Part shown: piece by piece, positions 28,152 through 37,801 of the stretch
Position numbering within the stretch: position 1 is the first letter of the stretch
Layout: every line of letters starts with the position of its first letter
Origin: Clostridiales bacterium
Lineage (GTDB): Bacteria; Bacillota; Clostridia; Lachnospirales; Lachnospiraceae
Direction: 5' to 3'
Length of the DNA stretch: 64,000 nucleotides
Assembly (NCBI GenBank): GCA_021202925.1
Contig: JAJQCD010000002.1
Coordinates: forward strand, 1 to 64,000
Program-made: the position numbers and the translations under genes
The notes under the pieces: generated by a model
What the model was told of the DNA's origin: nothing
The model's database searches: none
The model's input: only the letters and a program-made list of their open reading frames with translations

Positions 28152-29876
28152 ATGAATGACCGAAAAGCCCACGATGCGATCTGGATGCTGCAGACGAAGC
28201 GTGCCGATTTCTCCGCCATAGCCACCCGTTTCCACATCAGTCCGGTGACCGCACGGATCATCCGCAACCGCGACGTCGTGAGCGAGGCGGCAATCGAAAA
28301 ATATCTGAACGGAACACTGCGGGATCTCTATGATCCGCATCTGCTGAAGGACATTGAGCAGGCCGCCTCCATCATAAAGGACGCGATAGACGCCGGAGTG
28401 CCGATCCGCATCGTCGGCGATTACGATATCGACGGTGTCTGTTCGACTTATCTGCTGTATCAGGGAATATCCCGCTGTGGAGGGCGGGTGGATTACCAGA
28501 TTCCGGAACGGATACGGGACGGATACGGCATCAATGAAGCAATCATCCGCAAGGCAGCCGCAGACGGAATCGATACCATCGTGACCTGCGACAATGGCAT
28601 TGCAGCGCTTGAGCAAATCGCACTGGCGAAGGAGCTGGACATGACTGTGGTGGTCACCGATCACCACGAAGTACGCCGAAACGAAGAAGGACAACAGGTG
28701 CTCCCCTGCGCCGATGCCGTGGTCAACCCGAAACGCGACGACTGTGATTACCCCTTTCCGGAAATCTGTGGCGGTGTGGTGGCATATAAGCTGATCCAGG
28801 TGCTTTATGAACACAGTGGAATCCCCATGCCGGAATGCGAAGACATGCTGGAATTCGCCGCCATCGCCACCGTCGGCGACGTCATGCCCCTGAAGGACGA
28901 GAACCGGATTTTTGTCAAATGGGGGCTGCGACGCATGCCGCAGACAAGAAGCATCGGGCTGAAAGCACTGGTCGCTGCCTGCGGCCTGGACATTCACAGT
29001 CTCTCCGCTTACCACATCGGATTTGTGATTGGCCCCTGCCTGAACGCCAGCGGCAGACTCCAGACTGCGAAGCTGGCACTTGAACTGCTGCTGTGCCGGG
29101 ATGAGACACAGGCCTCCAGCCTGGCGGAGGATCTGCGCGAACTCAATGAGGAACGCAAATCCATGACGGCCAATGGCGTCGAGCAGGCGCTGGCACTGGC
29201 GGAGGAACGCTACGCCGACGACCGGGTGCTGGTGATCTTTCTGCCGGACTGCCACGAATCCCTCGCCGGTATCATTGCCGGTCGGGTGCGGGAAGCGTGG
29301 AACCGCCCCACCCTGATCCTGACCCGAAGCGAGGACTGCGTCAAAGGATCCGCCCGCTCCATCGAGGCCTATCATATGTACCGCGGCCTGTGCGGCGTAC
29401 AGGATCTGTTGCTGAAATTCGGTGGTCACCCGATGGCGGCCGGTTTCTCTCTGCGTGAAAAGGATATCGATGAGTTCCGCCGACGGCTGAATGAGCAGGC
29501 CGATCTGAAGCCAGAGGATTTTATTCCGAAAATCTGGATCGACGCGGCGATGCCGCTGGAATACATATCCGAAAACCTGGTTCACGAATTCGCACAGCTG
29601 GAACCCTTTGGCCAGGGCAACGAAAAGCCGCAGTTCGCACAGAAAGGCCTTTTGATTCGAAACGTCCGTGTACTTGGAAAGAACCGGAACGCAGTAAAAC
29701 TCACCCTCCTCACAGAACATGGACTGTCCATGGATGGACTTTTGTTCACCGAAGGAGACCGTTTTCTTGATGAGATGGGCGACCGACGGCAAATCGACGT
29801 CATCTACTACCCGGATATCAACGAATACAGGGGGAGGCAGTCGCTGCAGATCATCATCAAAAAATATAAATTTTAA
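28152..29876 (+). CDS. recJ: Single-stranded-DNA-specific exonuclease RecJ
   Basis: The 574-residue protein has the RecJ DHH domain: RIVGDYDIDGVCST supplies the first catalytic Asp residues, TCDNGI and VVVTDHHEV the next motifs, and ALIAAVGDV-like IATVGDVMPL follows. The DHHA1 region carries GPCLNASGRL and KFGGHPMAAGFSL, and an OB-like C-terminus ends in LQIIIKKYKF. It degrades single-stranded DNA 5' to 3' in repair and recombination. AAGGAG precedes the ATG. Length fits the short Firmicutes RecJ form. Confidence 0.95.
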   Translation: MNDRKAHDAIWMLQTKRADFSAIATRFHISPVTARIIRNRDVVSEAAIEKYLNGTLRDLYDPHLLKDIEQAASIIKDAIDAGVPIRIVGDYDIDGVCSTYLLYQGISRCGGRVDYQIPERIRDGYGINEAIIRKAAADGIDTIVTCDNGIAALEQIALAKELDMTVVVTDHHEVRRNEEGQQVLPCADAVVNPKRDDCDYPFPEICGGVVAYKLIQVLYEHSGIPMPECEDMLEFAAIATVGDVMPLKDENRIFVKWGLRRMPQTRSIGLKALVAACGLDIHSLSAYHIGFVIGPCLNASGRLQTAKLALELLLCRDETQASSLAEDLRELNEERKSMTANGVEQALALAEERYADDRVLVIFLPDCHESLAGIIAGRVREAWNRPTLILTRSEDCVKGSARSIEAYHMYRGLCGVQDLLLKFGGHPMAAGFSLREKDIDEFRRRLNEQADLKPEDFIPKIWIDAAMPLEYISENLVHEFAQLEPFGQGNEKPQFAQKGLLIRNVRVLGKNRNAVKLTLLTEHGLSMDGLLFTEGDRFLDEMGDRRQIDVIYYPDINEYRGRQSLQIIIKKYKF

Positions 29877-29888
29877 CCATGTAGGAAC

Positions 29889-30047
29889 GTGTCCTCCTGC
29901 ATCATCCCCATATTTTTCGCAATACCGGACACACTGAATACAAAACAGCTATGCCAGCTTCTGCCCGAAGGGCATACAGAGCAGATCTGCGTCTCTGGCT
30001 GCTTTGCATACATGAAAGTTACCGATGAGGAGATTGTTTCAACATGA
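29889..30047 (+). CDS. Possible small protein coupled to the flippase gene
   Basis: An open frame starting at a GTG (29889) encodes 52 residues including FFAIPDTLNTKQLCQLLPEG and CFAYMKVTDEEIVST. Its stop overlaps the ATG of the flippase gene in an ATGA arrangement, which suggests translational coupling. The composition looks protein-like, but the ribosome-binding site is poor and I do not recognise a family. It could be the decayed end of a longer gene. Confidence 0.3.
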   Translation: MSSCIIPIFFAIPDTLNTKQLCQLLPEGHTEQICVSGCFAYMKVTDEEIVST

Positions 30048-31696
30048 ATGAAGATAAAAAGAAACCGTCATCCCGGCCGACGGCGGGAGATTTTCTGGTT
30101 CAGGGCAGCATCCTGGCCGCGGCCGGTATCATCGTCCGTTTCATCGGCCTGCTCTACCGGATTCCGATGACGCGGATCCTGGGCGGAGACGGAAATGGTT
30201 ATTACGCTACCGCCTATGAAATTTACAACATCGGCCTGATCCTGTCCTCCTACAGCCTGCCGATGGCCGTCTCCAAGCTGATTGCCGCAAAGCGGGTGCA
30301 GGAACGCTACCAGGACGCCAGGCGGGTCCTGCGAAGCGCATTTACCTTTGGCGCGGTGGCGGGCGGTCTGATGACGTTAATCCTGCTCTTTGGCGCAGAC
30401 TGGATCACGGCAGTGGTCTTCAACAGCCTGAACAGTGCCCTGCCGCTGAAGGTCATGGCGCCGACCATCCTCGTTTTTTCCATCATGGGGGTGATTCGCG
30501 GCTATTTCCAGGGGCTGGGCAATATGGTGCCAACCTCCGTCTCCCAGGTCATCGAGCAGATCGTCAACGCCGTCGTCAGCATCGCCGCTTCCTGGGCCTT
30601 TATGAACTGGTTTGCCAGTCGGGAAAATGTCGGTTCCTACGGAGCCGCCGGTGGAACACTCGGCACCTTTATGGGCGCGGTTTCCGCATTTTTCTTCCTG
30701 ATTCTTCTCATGCTGCGCTATCGCGGCACGCACCGTGAGCAGTTTGCCCGCCCCCAGACGGCAGCCGTAGACAGCTGGAAGATCACCTACACAGCGCTCT
30801 TTCTGACGCTGATCCCGATCGTCCTCAGCCAGTTTGTCTACCAACTGAGCGGCACCGTGGACAATGCCATGTTCGGCACGCTCATGGGCGCGAAGGGACT
30901 CGAAGAGAAGGAACGCGCGACGCTGCTCGGCATCTACAGCAGCAAATACCGTCTTCTGAGCAACGTACCGGTAGCCATCGCGAACTCTCTCGGAACTTCC
31001 ATGATCCCAAGCATCGTCCGTTCCAAAGTAAGCGGGCGCAGGGACGAGGTCTGTCACAAGATCCGCCTGACCGTGAAGTTCAATATGCTGATCGCCATTC
31101 CCTGCGCCGTCGGCATGGGCGTCCTGGCCTCACCGATTATGCGGCTGATCTTCGGAGACAGCCGCACACTTACCGCAAACCTGATGCGGATCGGCGCGCC
31201 TGCCGTGATCTTTTTCTCCCTGTCTACGGTCACAAACGCTGTACTCCAGGGCATCGACCTGATGCGCAAGTCGGTCTCACACTCTGCCGTTTCACTGGTC
31301 ATTCACATCGGGCTTCTGTACCTGATGCTCGGACCATTGAACTGGAGCGTCTACGGCCTCGTCATCGGCAATGTCACCTTTGCCCTGATCGTCTGTGTCC
31401 TGAACTGGATCGCGATCGGGCACGCACAGGGATATCGACAGGAAGTAAAAACCACGTTCCTGCTGCCACTGTTCTGCTCCGCAGTAATGGGCGCGGTCGC
31501 ACTCGTCGTCTATCAGGCTGTCACTGTCGCAACCCGCTATTACCAGATCGGCCTCATGGTCAGCGTGCCCATCGCCATGCTGGTTTACGCTGTCCTGACC
31601 CTGCTCACAGGTACGGTAAACGAAGACGAACTGCCGGAGATGCCGTTCGGCATGCGGATTCTGACGCTGGGAAAACGGCTGCGGCTGATCCGGTAA
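30044..31696 (+). CDS. MOP-superfamily lipid flippase (SpoVB/YtgP/MurJ-like)
   Basis: The 550-residue protein has about 14 membrane helices. Family motifs include GSILAAAGIIVRFIGLLYRIPMTRILGGDGNGYY near the N-terminus and ALANSLGTSMIPSI-like AIANSLGTSMIPSIV in the middle, typical of the SpoVB/YtgP branch. Members flip lipid-linked peptidoglycan or glycan precursors. It is apart from the glycan locus, next to recJ, so a general cell-wall role is more likely than capsule export. Which lipid is moved cannot be read from the sequence. Confidence 0.88.
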   Translation: MNEDKKKPSSRPTAGDFLVQGSILAAAGIIVRFIGLLYRIPMTRILGGDGNGYYATAYEIYNIGLILSSYSLPMAVSKLIAAKRVQERYQDARRVLRSAFTFGAVAGGLMTLILLFGADWITAVVFNSLNSALPLKVMAPTILVFSIMGVIRGYFQGLGNMVPTSVSQVIEQIVNAVVSIAASWAFMNWFASRENVGSYGAAGGTLGTFMGAVSAFFFLILLMLRYRGTHREQFARPQTAAVDSWKITYTALFLTLIPIVLSQFVYQLSGTVDNAMFGTLMGAKGLEEKERATLLGIYSSKYRLLSNVPVAIANSLGTSMIPSIVRSKVSGRRDEVCHKIRLTVKFNMLIAIPCAVGMGVLASPIMRLIFGDSRTLTANLMRIGAPAVIFFSLSTVTNAVLQGIDLMRKSVSHSAVSLVIHIGLLYLMLGPLNWSVYGLVIGNVTFALIVCVLNWIAIGHAQGYRQEVKTTFLLPLFCSAVMGAVALVVYQAVTVATRYYQIGLMVSVPIAMLVYAVLTLLTGTVNEDELPEMPFGMRILTLGKRLRLIR

Positions 31697-31751
31697 GCTT
31701 GATTTACGCGTTGCTCTGTGTTAAACTGTCCGCATGAATGGAGATGATTGC

Positions 31752-33416
31752 ATGACCGTAAAAAGACCGCCTGTCGGAATTGAAGATTTTGAAAAACTGC
31801 GTTCTGAGAATTTTTATTACGTCGACAAAACCGGCCTGATCAAAGAACTGTTGGAAAACTGGGGCGAAGTCAACCTTTTTACCAGACCACGGCGTTTTGG
31901 AAAAAGCCTGAACATGAGCATGCTGAAATCCTTCTTTGAAGTTGGAACTGACAAACACATTTTTGACGGTCTGGCAATTGCAAAGGAAACGGCATTGTGT
32001 GAGAAACATATGGGACAATATCCGGTGATTTCTCTGTCACTGAAAGACGTTTCCGGTCTGAATTACAGGGATACCATCGATCAAATGTGGGATCTGATCC
32101 AAACCGAAGCGGAACGTTTTGATTATCTTCAGGACAGTCAAAAGCTGAATGCCCGGGATAAAAAAAATATGATGCAGCTAAGCGAAGGAAAAGGGAACCT
32201 CGAGAGCAGCCTTCATCTGATATCCCGGCTTCTTTACAAACATTTTGAGAAAAAAGTTATTATCCTGATTGACGAATACGATGTCCCGCTGCAAAAAGCA
32301 GAAGCAAACGGCTGTTACGATGAGATGTCCGGATTTTTCAGCCGTTTTTTCAGCAACGGCATGAAAACCAATGCAAATATGCAGTTTGCCGTAGTGACCG
32401 GATGTCTGAGAATCGCAAAGGAAAGTATTTTCACCGGCTTTAATAATCCCAAGGTGCATTCGATCATAGACGACCAATATGACGAATGGTTCGGGTTTAC
32501 AGACGCAGATGTCCGCCAAATGCTCCATTATTATGGAATGGATTCGCATTACGAGACTACCAGAGAATGGTACGATGGCTACCGATTTGGCAGGCAGAAT
32601 GTTTACTGCCCGTGGGACGTCACGAATTGGTGCGACCAGCTGCGCCGCAGTGAAAACCACGTTCCCCGGAATTTCTGGGCAAATTCGAGCAGCAACGATC
32701 TGATCCTGCGCTTTGTTGAGATAGCAGATGATACCACAAAAGCAGAATTGGAAGAATTGTCGGAAGGCAAGAGCGTCAATAAAAATATTCAAACCGAACT
32801 GACCTACGCCGATATTGACCGGAGCATTGACAATCTGTGGAGTGTCCTGCTCACAACCGGATATCTGACTTACCGCGGAATCAACAAAGATGGATCCTGC
32901 CAGCTGGTTATCCCCAACCGGGAAATTCGGGGTCTCTTTGACCGCCAGATCAAAAACTGGTTTTTTACAAAAATTGAAGGTGGCCTCAAACCTCTGTTTC
33001 AGGCTTTTGATGCACACAGAATTGCCGACATAGAAACCTGTATCAATGTCTGCCTGATTGACTCCATCAGTTTTATGGATGGCGGCAATTCGAACGAAAT
33101 GAAGGAAACCTTTTACCATGGTCTCCTTCTTGGCATGCTGCGTGGCAGAAGCGGATGGCTGGTCAAATCAAATCGTGAAGCCGGGAATGGACGGGCGGAT
33201 ATCATCCTGATCGATCGCTTCAGACAATGTGGCCATATTATTGAGGTGAAGTATGCAGACAGCTTTGAACGGTTGAGGCTCAAAGCCCTGGAAGGAGTAC
33301 AGCAAATCCTGAGCACTCTTTACGATGAATATTTCAGCGATTCCGGTATCGAAACCATTTATCATTATGGAATCGCATTTCATCAAAAACGATGCGTCGT
33401 CGTTGACGCGAAATAA
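31752..33416 (+). CDS. AAA-ATPase-like protein with PD-(D/E)XK nuclease domain
   Basis: The 554-residue protein has the AAA-ATPase-like N-terminus: VGIEDFEKLRSENFYYVDKTGLI, a Walker-A-like RPRRFGKSLNMSM and IILIDEYDVPL as Walker B. The C-terminal PDDEXK_9-type nuclease domain has GRADIILID...HIIEVKYA. This combination is common and often multicopy in gut anaerobes; its function is unknown, with mobile-element or defence roles proposed. The start at 31752 has GGAG at 8 bp. Both domains look complete. Confidence 0.88.
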   Translation: MTVKRPPVGIEDFEKLRSENFYYVDKTGLIKELLENWGEVNLFTRPRRFGKSLNMSMLKSFFEVGTDKHIFDGLAIAKETALCEKHMGQYPVISLSLKDVSGLNYRDTIDQMWDLIQTEAERFDYLQDSQKLNARDKKNMMQLSEGKGNLESSLHLISRLLYKHFEKKVIILIDEYDVPLQKAEANGCYDEMSGFFSRFFSNGMKTNANMQFAVVTGCLRIAKESIFTGFNNPKVHSIIDDQYDEWFGFTDADVRQMLHYYGMDSHYETTREWYDGYRFGRQNVYCPWDVTNWCDQLRRSENHVPRNFWANSSSNDLILRFVEIADDTTKAELEELSEGKSVNKNIQTELTYADIDRSIDNLWSVLLTTGYLTYRGINKDGSCQLVIPNREIRGLFDRQIKNWFFTKIEGGLKPLFQAFDAHRIADIETCINVCLIDSISFMDGGNSNEMKETFYHGLLLGMLRGRSGWLVKSNREAGNGRADIILIDRFRQCGHIIEVKYADSFERLRLKALEGVQQILSTLYDEYFSDSGIETIYHYGIAFHQKRCVVVDAK

Positions 33417-33453
33417 TATACAACAGAAAAATCCCGAAAGCGAGGAATCTTTC

Positions 33454-34272
33454 ATGTCTCACCCCACAATCCGACTTGCCGCCCTGGATATGGACGGTAC
33501 GCTGTTACGCAAAGACAGCTCCATTTCCCCTTATACCATCTCCGTCATACGCAGGCTGATCGAAAAGGGAATTACCGTCGTTCCCGCCAGCGGTCGCAAT
33601 TTTGAAGTGCTGCCCGGGGAACTGCTGGCACTGCCCGGGATCCGTTATGGCGTCTGCGCGAATGGCGCCAATGTTCTGGAACTCCCCGGCGGAACGCATC
33701 TTTACGATTTCCCGGTTCCCCTGGCGGACGCGCGGACAATCATCACTTTTGTCACACAGGAACCACTGTTTCTGTATATTTTTTCCAACTGTGGGATCTG
33801 GCACTCCGGAAACTGGACGGAGATCGGAATGGATCAGCTCTATCCCGGCTTCACATTCCAGCCCAGTCTCCCCGAGGATCTGGAAACATTCCTGAGACGC
33901 GACGCTCTTACGATTGACAAGATCGGCATCTTCCTCCCCGATGAAGCCGCTTACCGCAGGATTGAGCAGGCGGGCAGCCCGGCTACCTCTGTCACCATGG
34001 CACGGGCTGGCTGGCTGACCATGGAGTTCAACTCGGTTCATGCCACCAAAGGGAACGGCGTGCAGACGCTCTGTGAGCGGCTCGGCATCCCTGTGTCTCA
34101 GGTGATCGCCATTGGTGACAATCAGAACGATATTCCGATGCTCCGGATGGCCGGCGTCTCTGTCGCCATGGGGAATGCGGAGGACGATGTAAAAGCAGAA
34201 GCGGATTTCACCGCCCGGACCAACGAGGAAGACGGCGCCGCCCTGTTCCTGGAAGAATATTTCGACCTGTAA
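33454..34272 (+). CDS. Cof-type HAD-IIB phosphatase
   Basis: The 272-residue HAD-IIB hydrolase has motif I ALDMDGTLL, motif II VVPASGR, a cap domain in the middle, then KGNGVQTLCERLGI and motif IV VIAIGDNQNDIPML. Members dephosphorylate sugar phosphates or cofactor precursors. The start at 33454 has GAGG at 8 bp; a longer frame begins inside the preceding gene and is unlikely. Substrate unknown. Confidence 0.92.
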   Translation: MSHPTIRLAALDMDGTLLRKDSSISPYTISVIRRLIEKGITVVPASGRNFEVLPGELLALPGIRYGVCANGANVLELPGGTHLYDFPVPLADARTIITFVTQEPLFLYIFSNCGIWHSGNWTEIGMDQLYPGFTFQPSLPEDLETFLRRDALTIDKIGIFLPDEAAYRRIEQAGSPATSVTMARAGWLTMEFNSVHATKGNGVQTLCERLGIPVSQVIAIGDNQNDIPMLRMAGVSVAMGNAEDDVKAEADFTARTNEEDGAALFLEEYFDL

Positions 34273-34280
34273 ACAAACTC

Positions 34281-34318
34281 AGGAGCCGGAGATGTAGGAT
34301 TTCGCCTCTCCGGCTCCT
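34281..34318 (-). terminator. Hairpin between convergent HAD and feo genes
   Basis: A 12-bp perfect stem (34281-34292 with 34307-34318). On the minus strand it is followed by GAGTTTGTTT, so it probably ends the feo transcript; on the plus strand the tail is not T-rich. Confidence 0.6.
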
Positions 34319-34347
34319 GGGTTGATTCCCGATCGGGCAAAAACGGT

Positions 34348-34707
34348 TTACGCAATGGACACCACTTCATACCCGGCATCCTCCACCGCTTTTCTGAGCG
34401 CAGCATCATCAATCTCTCTGTCATAGGACACCACGGCTTTCTTTCCTCTCAGGCTGACCTTTGCCGCCGCTCCCTCGACCTGATTGAGTGCCTTCGTCAC
34501 ACGATTCACGCAGTGCTCGCATGACATCCCGCGAATCTGAATGGTCTTTTTCCCCAGCACGGGGCCGTCGAGTTTTTTCTCTTCCGGCGGCAATTCCGAG
34601 CTGCCGCCTCCGCAGCACGGGCTCTCCCCTCTCAGATGTTTGATGGAACCCTTCACCGCAAACACCAGAATGACCACCACAACCAGTAAAATAATCCCAT
34701 CGGCCAT
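34348..34707 (-). CDS. Membrane-anchored heavy-metal-associated (HMA) protein
   Basis: The 119-residue protein has an N-terminal membrane helix (IILLVVVVILVFAV), a CCGGG patch and a C-terminal HMA domain with the metal-binding GMSCEHC motif and the GYEVV end. It resembles CopZ-type metal chaperones tethered to the membrane. Its position as last gene after feoB and two small Feo-associated proteins suggests a role in iron (or copper) handling linked to FeoB. Confidence 0.85.
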   Translation of the reverse strand: MADGIILLVVVVILVFAVKGSIKHLRGESPCCGGGSSELPPEEKKLDGPVLGKKTIQIRGMSCEHCVNRVTKALNQVEGAAAKVSLRGKKAVVSYDREIDDAALRKAVEDAGYEVVSIA

Positions 34708-34791
34708 ACTGTCATCTCCCTCTTTTTTCCTTCACGTCGTACATGTTTATATACTTGTCCCGCGACACACCATCTTCGGAATATCCGGCCT

Positions 34792-34938
34792 TTATTTCCC
34801 GTCCCGGAATCTTTCATCCGCGCGTTTCTCGCGCTGCTTTTTGATGAAGCGGTACAGCTCGAAGCAAAGCATGCCGACCACATAAATCGCGATCACCGCG
34901 GCCACCATGTAGAACATGGAACCTGTCGAATTTCCCAT
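34792..34938 (-). CDS. Small membrane protein of the feo operon
   Basis: A 48-residue protein (MGNSTGSMFYMVAAVIAIYV...) has one membrane helix followed by a basic, charged tail (FIKKQREKRADERFRDGK). The ATG lies one base after the stop of the Cys-rich Feo-associated gene, implying coupled translation. Function unknown; probably an accessory of the FeoB complex. Confidence 0.6.
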   Translation of the reverse strand: MGNSTGSMFYMVAAVIAIYVVGMLCFELYRFIKKQREKRADERFRDGK

Positions 34939-34939
34939 C

Positions 34940-35176
34940 TCACCTGTTTCCTTTCGTCTTTGTTCGCACCTGCACGGAACCGCTTTTGCGCGTCCCGGAC
35001 GAATTCCCTCCGGCGCCGCAGCCGGAGCAGGAAGTGCAGCCGCCGGAACAGTGAGCGGAACTTCCACAGCCGCCGGCGCACCCGGTACAACCGCCAGCCC
35101 GTGCCGTCCGAAACTCCCGGTAGATGACGTATCCGCAATATGCGGCAATCAGCAATCCAAGGACAACATCAATCAT
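34940..35176 (-). CDS. FeoB-associated Cys-rich membrane protein
   Basis: The 78-residue protein starts with one membrane helix (VVLGLLIAAYCGYVIYREF). A Cys/Gly-rich tail follows with nine Cys after the helix (ARAGGCTGCAGGCGSSAH and CSGGCTSCSGCG). This fits the FeoB-associated Cys-rich family found after feoB in Firmicutes. It probably binds ferrous iron at the membrane. AAGGAG lies 6 bp before the ATG at 35176. Confidence 0.85.
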   Translation of the reverse strand: MIDVVLGLLIAAYCGYVIYREFRTARAGGCTGCAGGCGSSAHCSGGCTSCSGCGAGGNSSGTRKSGSVQVRTKTKGNR

Positions 35177-35247
35177 CACGCGCTCCTTTTTCTAAGGTAA
35201 ACAGAGCCAGATGCCACCCGGCATCCGGCTCATCCAATCTACTTATC

Positions 35248-37437
35248 TTATGACGCAGACTGCACGGATCTCTTCGAATAAGTCTTCTGATCCTTATAGG
35301 GATCCGGCCGGAACAACAGGAAGAGCAAAACTGCCAGTACAACAATTCCTGCCACGGTTCCTGCTCCGAACGCGCCGCCCATGAGAACCGAACCAATCTG
35401 ATACACGCACAGCGTCACCATGTAAGCGAAGATGTTCTGGAACAGAATTGCAAACCAGAACCACTTTCTGGACTGCAGCTGCTGTGACATGGTTGCAATC
35501 GCAGCCAGGCACGGAGAATCCAGCAGATTGAAGATCAGGAAGCTCAGTGCGGAAATCGTAGTCGGGAACCAGGTACCAACCGCAGCCGCAACCGATACCT
35601 CGTCCTCAGCGGCTTCCTCAGCCAGATTCGCAAGGACGCCCATCGTGGAAACGATGCCTTCCTTTGCGGAGAACCCGGACAGAGCCGCCGCGCATGCCTG
35701 CCAGTTGCCGAAACCAAGCGGTGCAAAGATCGGTGCAATCACTCCGCCAATCACGGCCAGCAGACTGTCTGCGCTCTCTTCCACCATACCGAAAGCGCCG
35801 TCCACAAATCCGAAGCTTGCCAAGAACCACATCACAACACAGGCCAGGAAAAGGATCGTACCAGCTTTGATAATGAAGCCCTTCAGTCTCTCCCACACAT
35901 GCAGCAGCACGGTCCTTGCAGACGGAATATGATACTGCGGCAGCTCCATGACAAACGGAGCCGGCTTGCCGGAGAATGGTCTGGTCTTCTTGAGGATAAT
36001 TGCTGCCACCAGTACCGCCGCGATGCCGACAAAGTACATCGCCGGAGCGATCAGGCCGCCCGCCTCATAGCTTCCGGTCGCATAACCGGCCATCACGCCG
36101 CCCAGCATGGCGATAACCAGCAGCTTCGCGCCGCAGGGGATAAACGTTGCCGTCATTATCGTCAGGCGCCGGTCATTATCCTGCTCGATCGTCTTTGATG
36201 CCATGATTCCGGGGATACCGCAGCCGGACGAAATCAGCAGCGGGATAAAACTCTTGCCCGACAGTCCGAAATGACGGAACACACGGTCCATGACAAATGC
36301 GATACGCACCATGTATCCGCAATCCTCCAGCAGAGACAGGAACAGAAACAGAATTGCCATCTGCGGGACGAATCCAAGCACAGCGCCCACGCCGCCGATG
36401 ACGCCGTCGACCACCAGGCTCAGCATCAGATCGCTTGCCCCGACGCCTTCCAGGAAGCCGCCGACCGCGTCCTGAATCGCCACGACAAAGACGTCATTCG
36501 TCCAGTCCGTGACAAACGTTCCCACTGTCGTTACCGATATGTAATAGACAACAAACATGACCGCGATAAAGATCGGGATACCAAGGATACGGTTGGTCAC
36601 GATCTGATCGATCTTATCCGAGGTCGTCATTGCGTTCTTGCCCTTCTTCACCGTTGTCGCGACAATCTTCTGAATGAACTGATAGCGCTCATCCGTGACG
36701 ATGCTCTCCATATCATCGTCGTGCTTCTTCTCGATCGCTCCGCGAATCTTCTCAATCTCCGCTGCAGCAGATGCGGAAAGAGAGGTTCCGGCAACCACCT
36801 TGCTGTCGTTCTCCAGGAATTTCACCGCGTACCATCTCTTCTCGTCGGCCGTGATGGAATCCGGAAGAAGCGCCGATACATCGGCAATCGCCTTCTCCAT
36901 TTCTTTAGAAAAAATCTCCTGTGGAAGATCGTGTTCGCTCTTCTTCGCAACGGCAACCGCCTCGTCAATCAGCTTGTCAAGACCGGTCTGCTTCAGCGCA
37001 GAAGTCTCGATAATCGGGCAGTTCAACACCATCGACAGACGCTCCGTATCAATCCGGATCCCACGCTTCTCCAGCAGGTCCGCCATGTTCAGCGCAATCA
37101 CAACCGGTACGCCCGTCTCGATCAGCTGTGTGGTCAGATACAGGTTCCGCTCAATGTTCGTCGCATCCACCAGATCAACGATCACATCCGGATCTTCCTT
37201 CAGAATGTAATCGCGGCTTACTACTTCCTCCAGTGTATAAGGAGACAGAGAATAGATACCGGGAAGGTCCGTCACAATCACATCGTCATGCTTCCCTTTG
37301 GATTTCAGTTTTCCTTCTTTTTTCTCTACTGTAACGCCGGGCCAGTTGCCAACGTACTGGTTCGCGCCGGTCAATGCGTTGAACATGGTCGTCTTACCAC
37401 AGTTCGGATTGCCGGCAAGTGCAATTTTTATCGCCAT
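35248..37437 (-). CDS. feoB: Ferrous iron transporter FeoB
   Basis: The 729-residue transporter has the N-terminal G-domain (G1 GNPNCGKTT at 9-17, G3 DLPG at 57-60, G4 NMAD), a helical GDI-like linker (to about 270) and a membrane region with two Gate repeats. The first Gate carries GCGIPGIMASKTIE; a second core contains GWQA-like FGNWQACAAALSGFSAKEGIVST. It imports Fe(II). It lies between feoA upstream and Cys-rich accessory genes downstream. Confidence 0.97.
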   Translation of the reverse strand: MAIKIALAGNPNCGKTTMFNALTGANQYVGNWPGVTVEKKEGKLKSKGKHDDVIVTDLPGIYSLSPYTLEEVVSRDYILKEDPDVIVDLVDATNIERNLYLTTQLIETGVPVVIALNMADLLEKRGIRIDTERLSMVLNCPIIETSALKQTGLDKLIDEAVAVAKKSEHDLPQEIFSKEMEKAIADVSALLPDSITADEKRWYAVKFLENDSKVVAGTSLSASAAAEIEKIRGAIEKKHDDDMESIVTDERYQFIQKIVATTVKKGKNAMTTSDKIDQIVTNRILGIPIFIAVMFVVYYISVTTVGTFVTDWTNDVFVVAIQDAVGGFLEGVGASDLMLSLVVDGVIGGVGAVLGFVPQMAILFLFLSLLEDCGYMVRIAFVMDRVFRHFGLSGKSFIPLLISSGCGIPGIMASKTIEQDNDRRLTIMTATFIPCGAKLLVIAMLGGVMAGYATGSYEAGGLIAPAMYFVGIAAVLVAAIILKKTRPFSGKPAPFVMELPQYHIPSARTVLLHVWERLKGFIIKAGTILFLACVVMWFLASFGFVDGAFGMVEESADSLLAVIGGVIAPIFAPLGFGNWQACAAALSGFSAKEGIVSTMGVLANLAEEAAEDEVSVAAAVGTWFPTTISALSFLIFNLLDSPCLAAIATMSQQLQSRKWFWFAILFQNIFAYMVTLCVYQIGSVLMGGAFGAGTVAGIVVLAVLLFLLFRPDPYKDQKTYSKRSVQSAS

Positions 37438-37481
37438 TTTTTACCTCCGTGAGCATGCTTTCCTCTCATGCTTCCTCTTCC

Positions 37482-37700
37482 CTACTTTACTTCCACACAC
37501 TGCGCGTCGTTCTTCCTGACGGAGAGTTCATAGCCTCTGACCGTAATCTCGACCGGATCACCGAGGGGGGCTACCTTCCTGATATATAATTCGCTTCCCT
37601 TCGTGATGCCCATATCCATGATACGGCGCTTGTAGGCGCTATCACCTGTAATCTTCGTTACGGTAACAGTGCTTCCCACTTCTGCATCTCCTAATGTCAT
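37482..37700 (-). CDS. feoA: FeoA-domain protein
   Basis: The 72-residue SH3-like FeoA protein (LGDAEVGSTVTVTKITGD, RRIMDMGITKGSELYIRKVAPLGDPVEI, RGYELSVRKND) is thought to help FeoB. The ATG at 37700 with GGAG is preferred to the GTG one codon upstream. It is 44 bp upstream of feoB. Confidence 0.92.
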   Translation of the reverse strand: MTLGDAEVGSTVTVTKITGDSAYKRRIMDMGITKGSELYIRKVAPLGDPVEITVRGYELSVRKNDAQCVEVK

Positions 37701-37801
37701 CACTGCGTCTCCTTTCTAAACTTTGACCGCGAAAACAAAAACCGGATCCAGGGTGGCTCCGGCCTGACTTCACACGGCTGCTTCTCATTCCAGCCAGCAA
37801 A

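Noticed and set aside
28089..29792. Long minus-strand frame opposite recJ
   Set aside because: It is the antisense of a convincing recJ, has no ribosome site and no family match; it reflects GC-rich codon structure.
36271..37452. 393-codon plus-strand frame opposite feoB
   Set aside because: His/Arg-rich low-complexity translation antisense to a clear feoB; no ribosome site.
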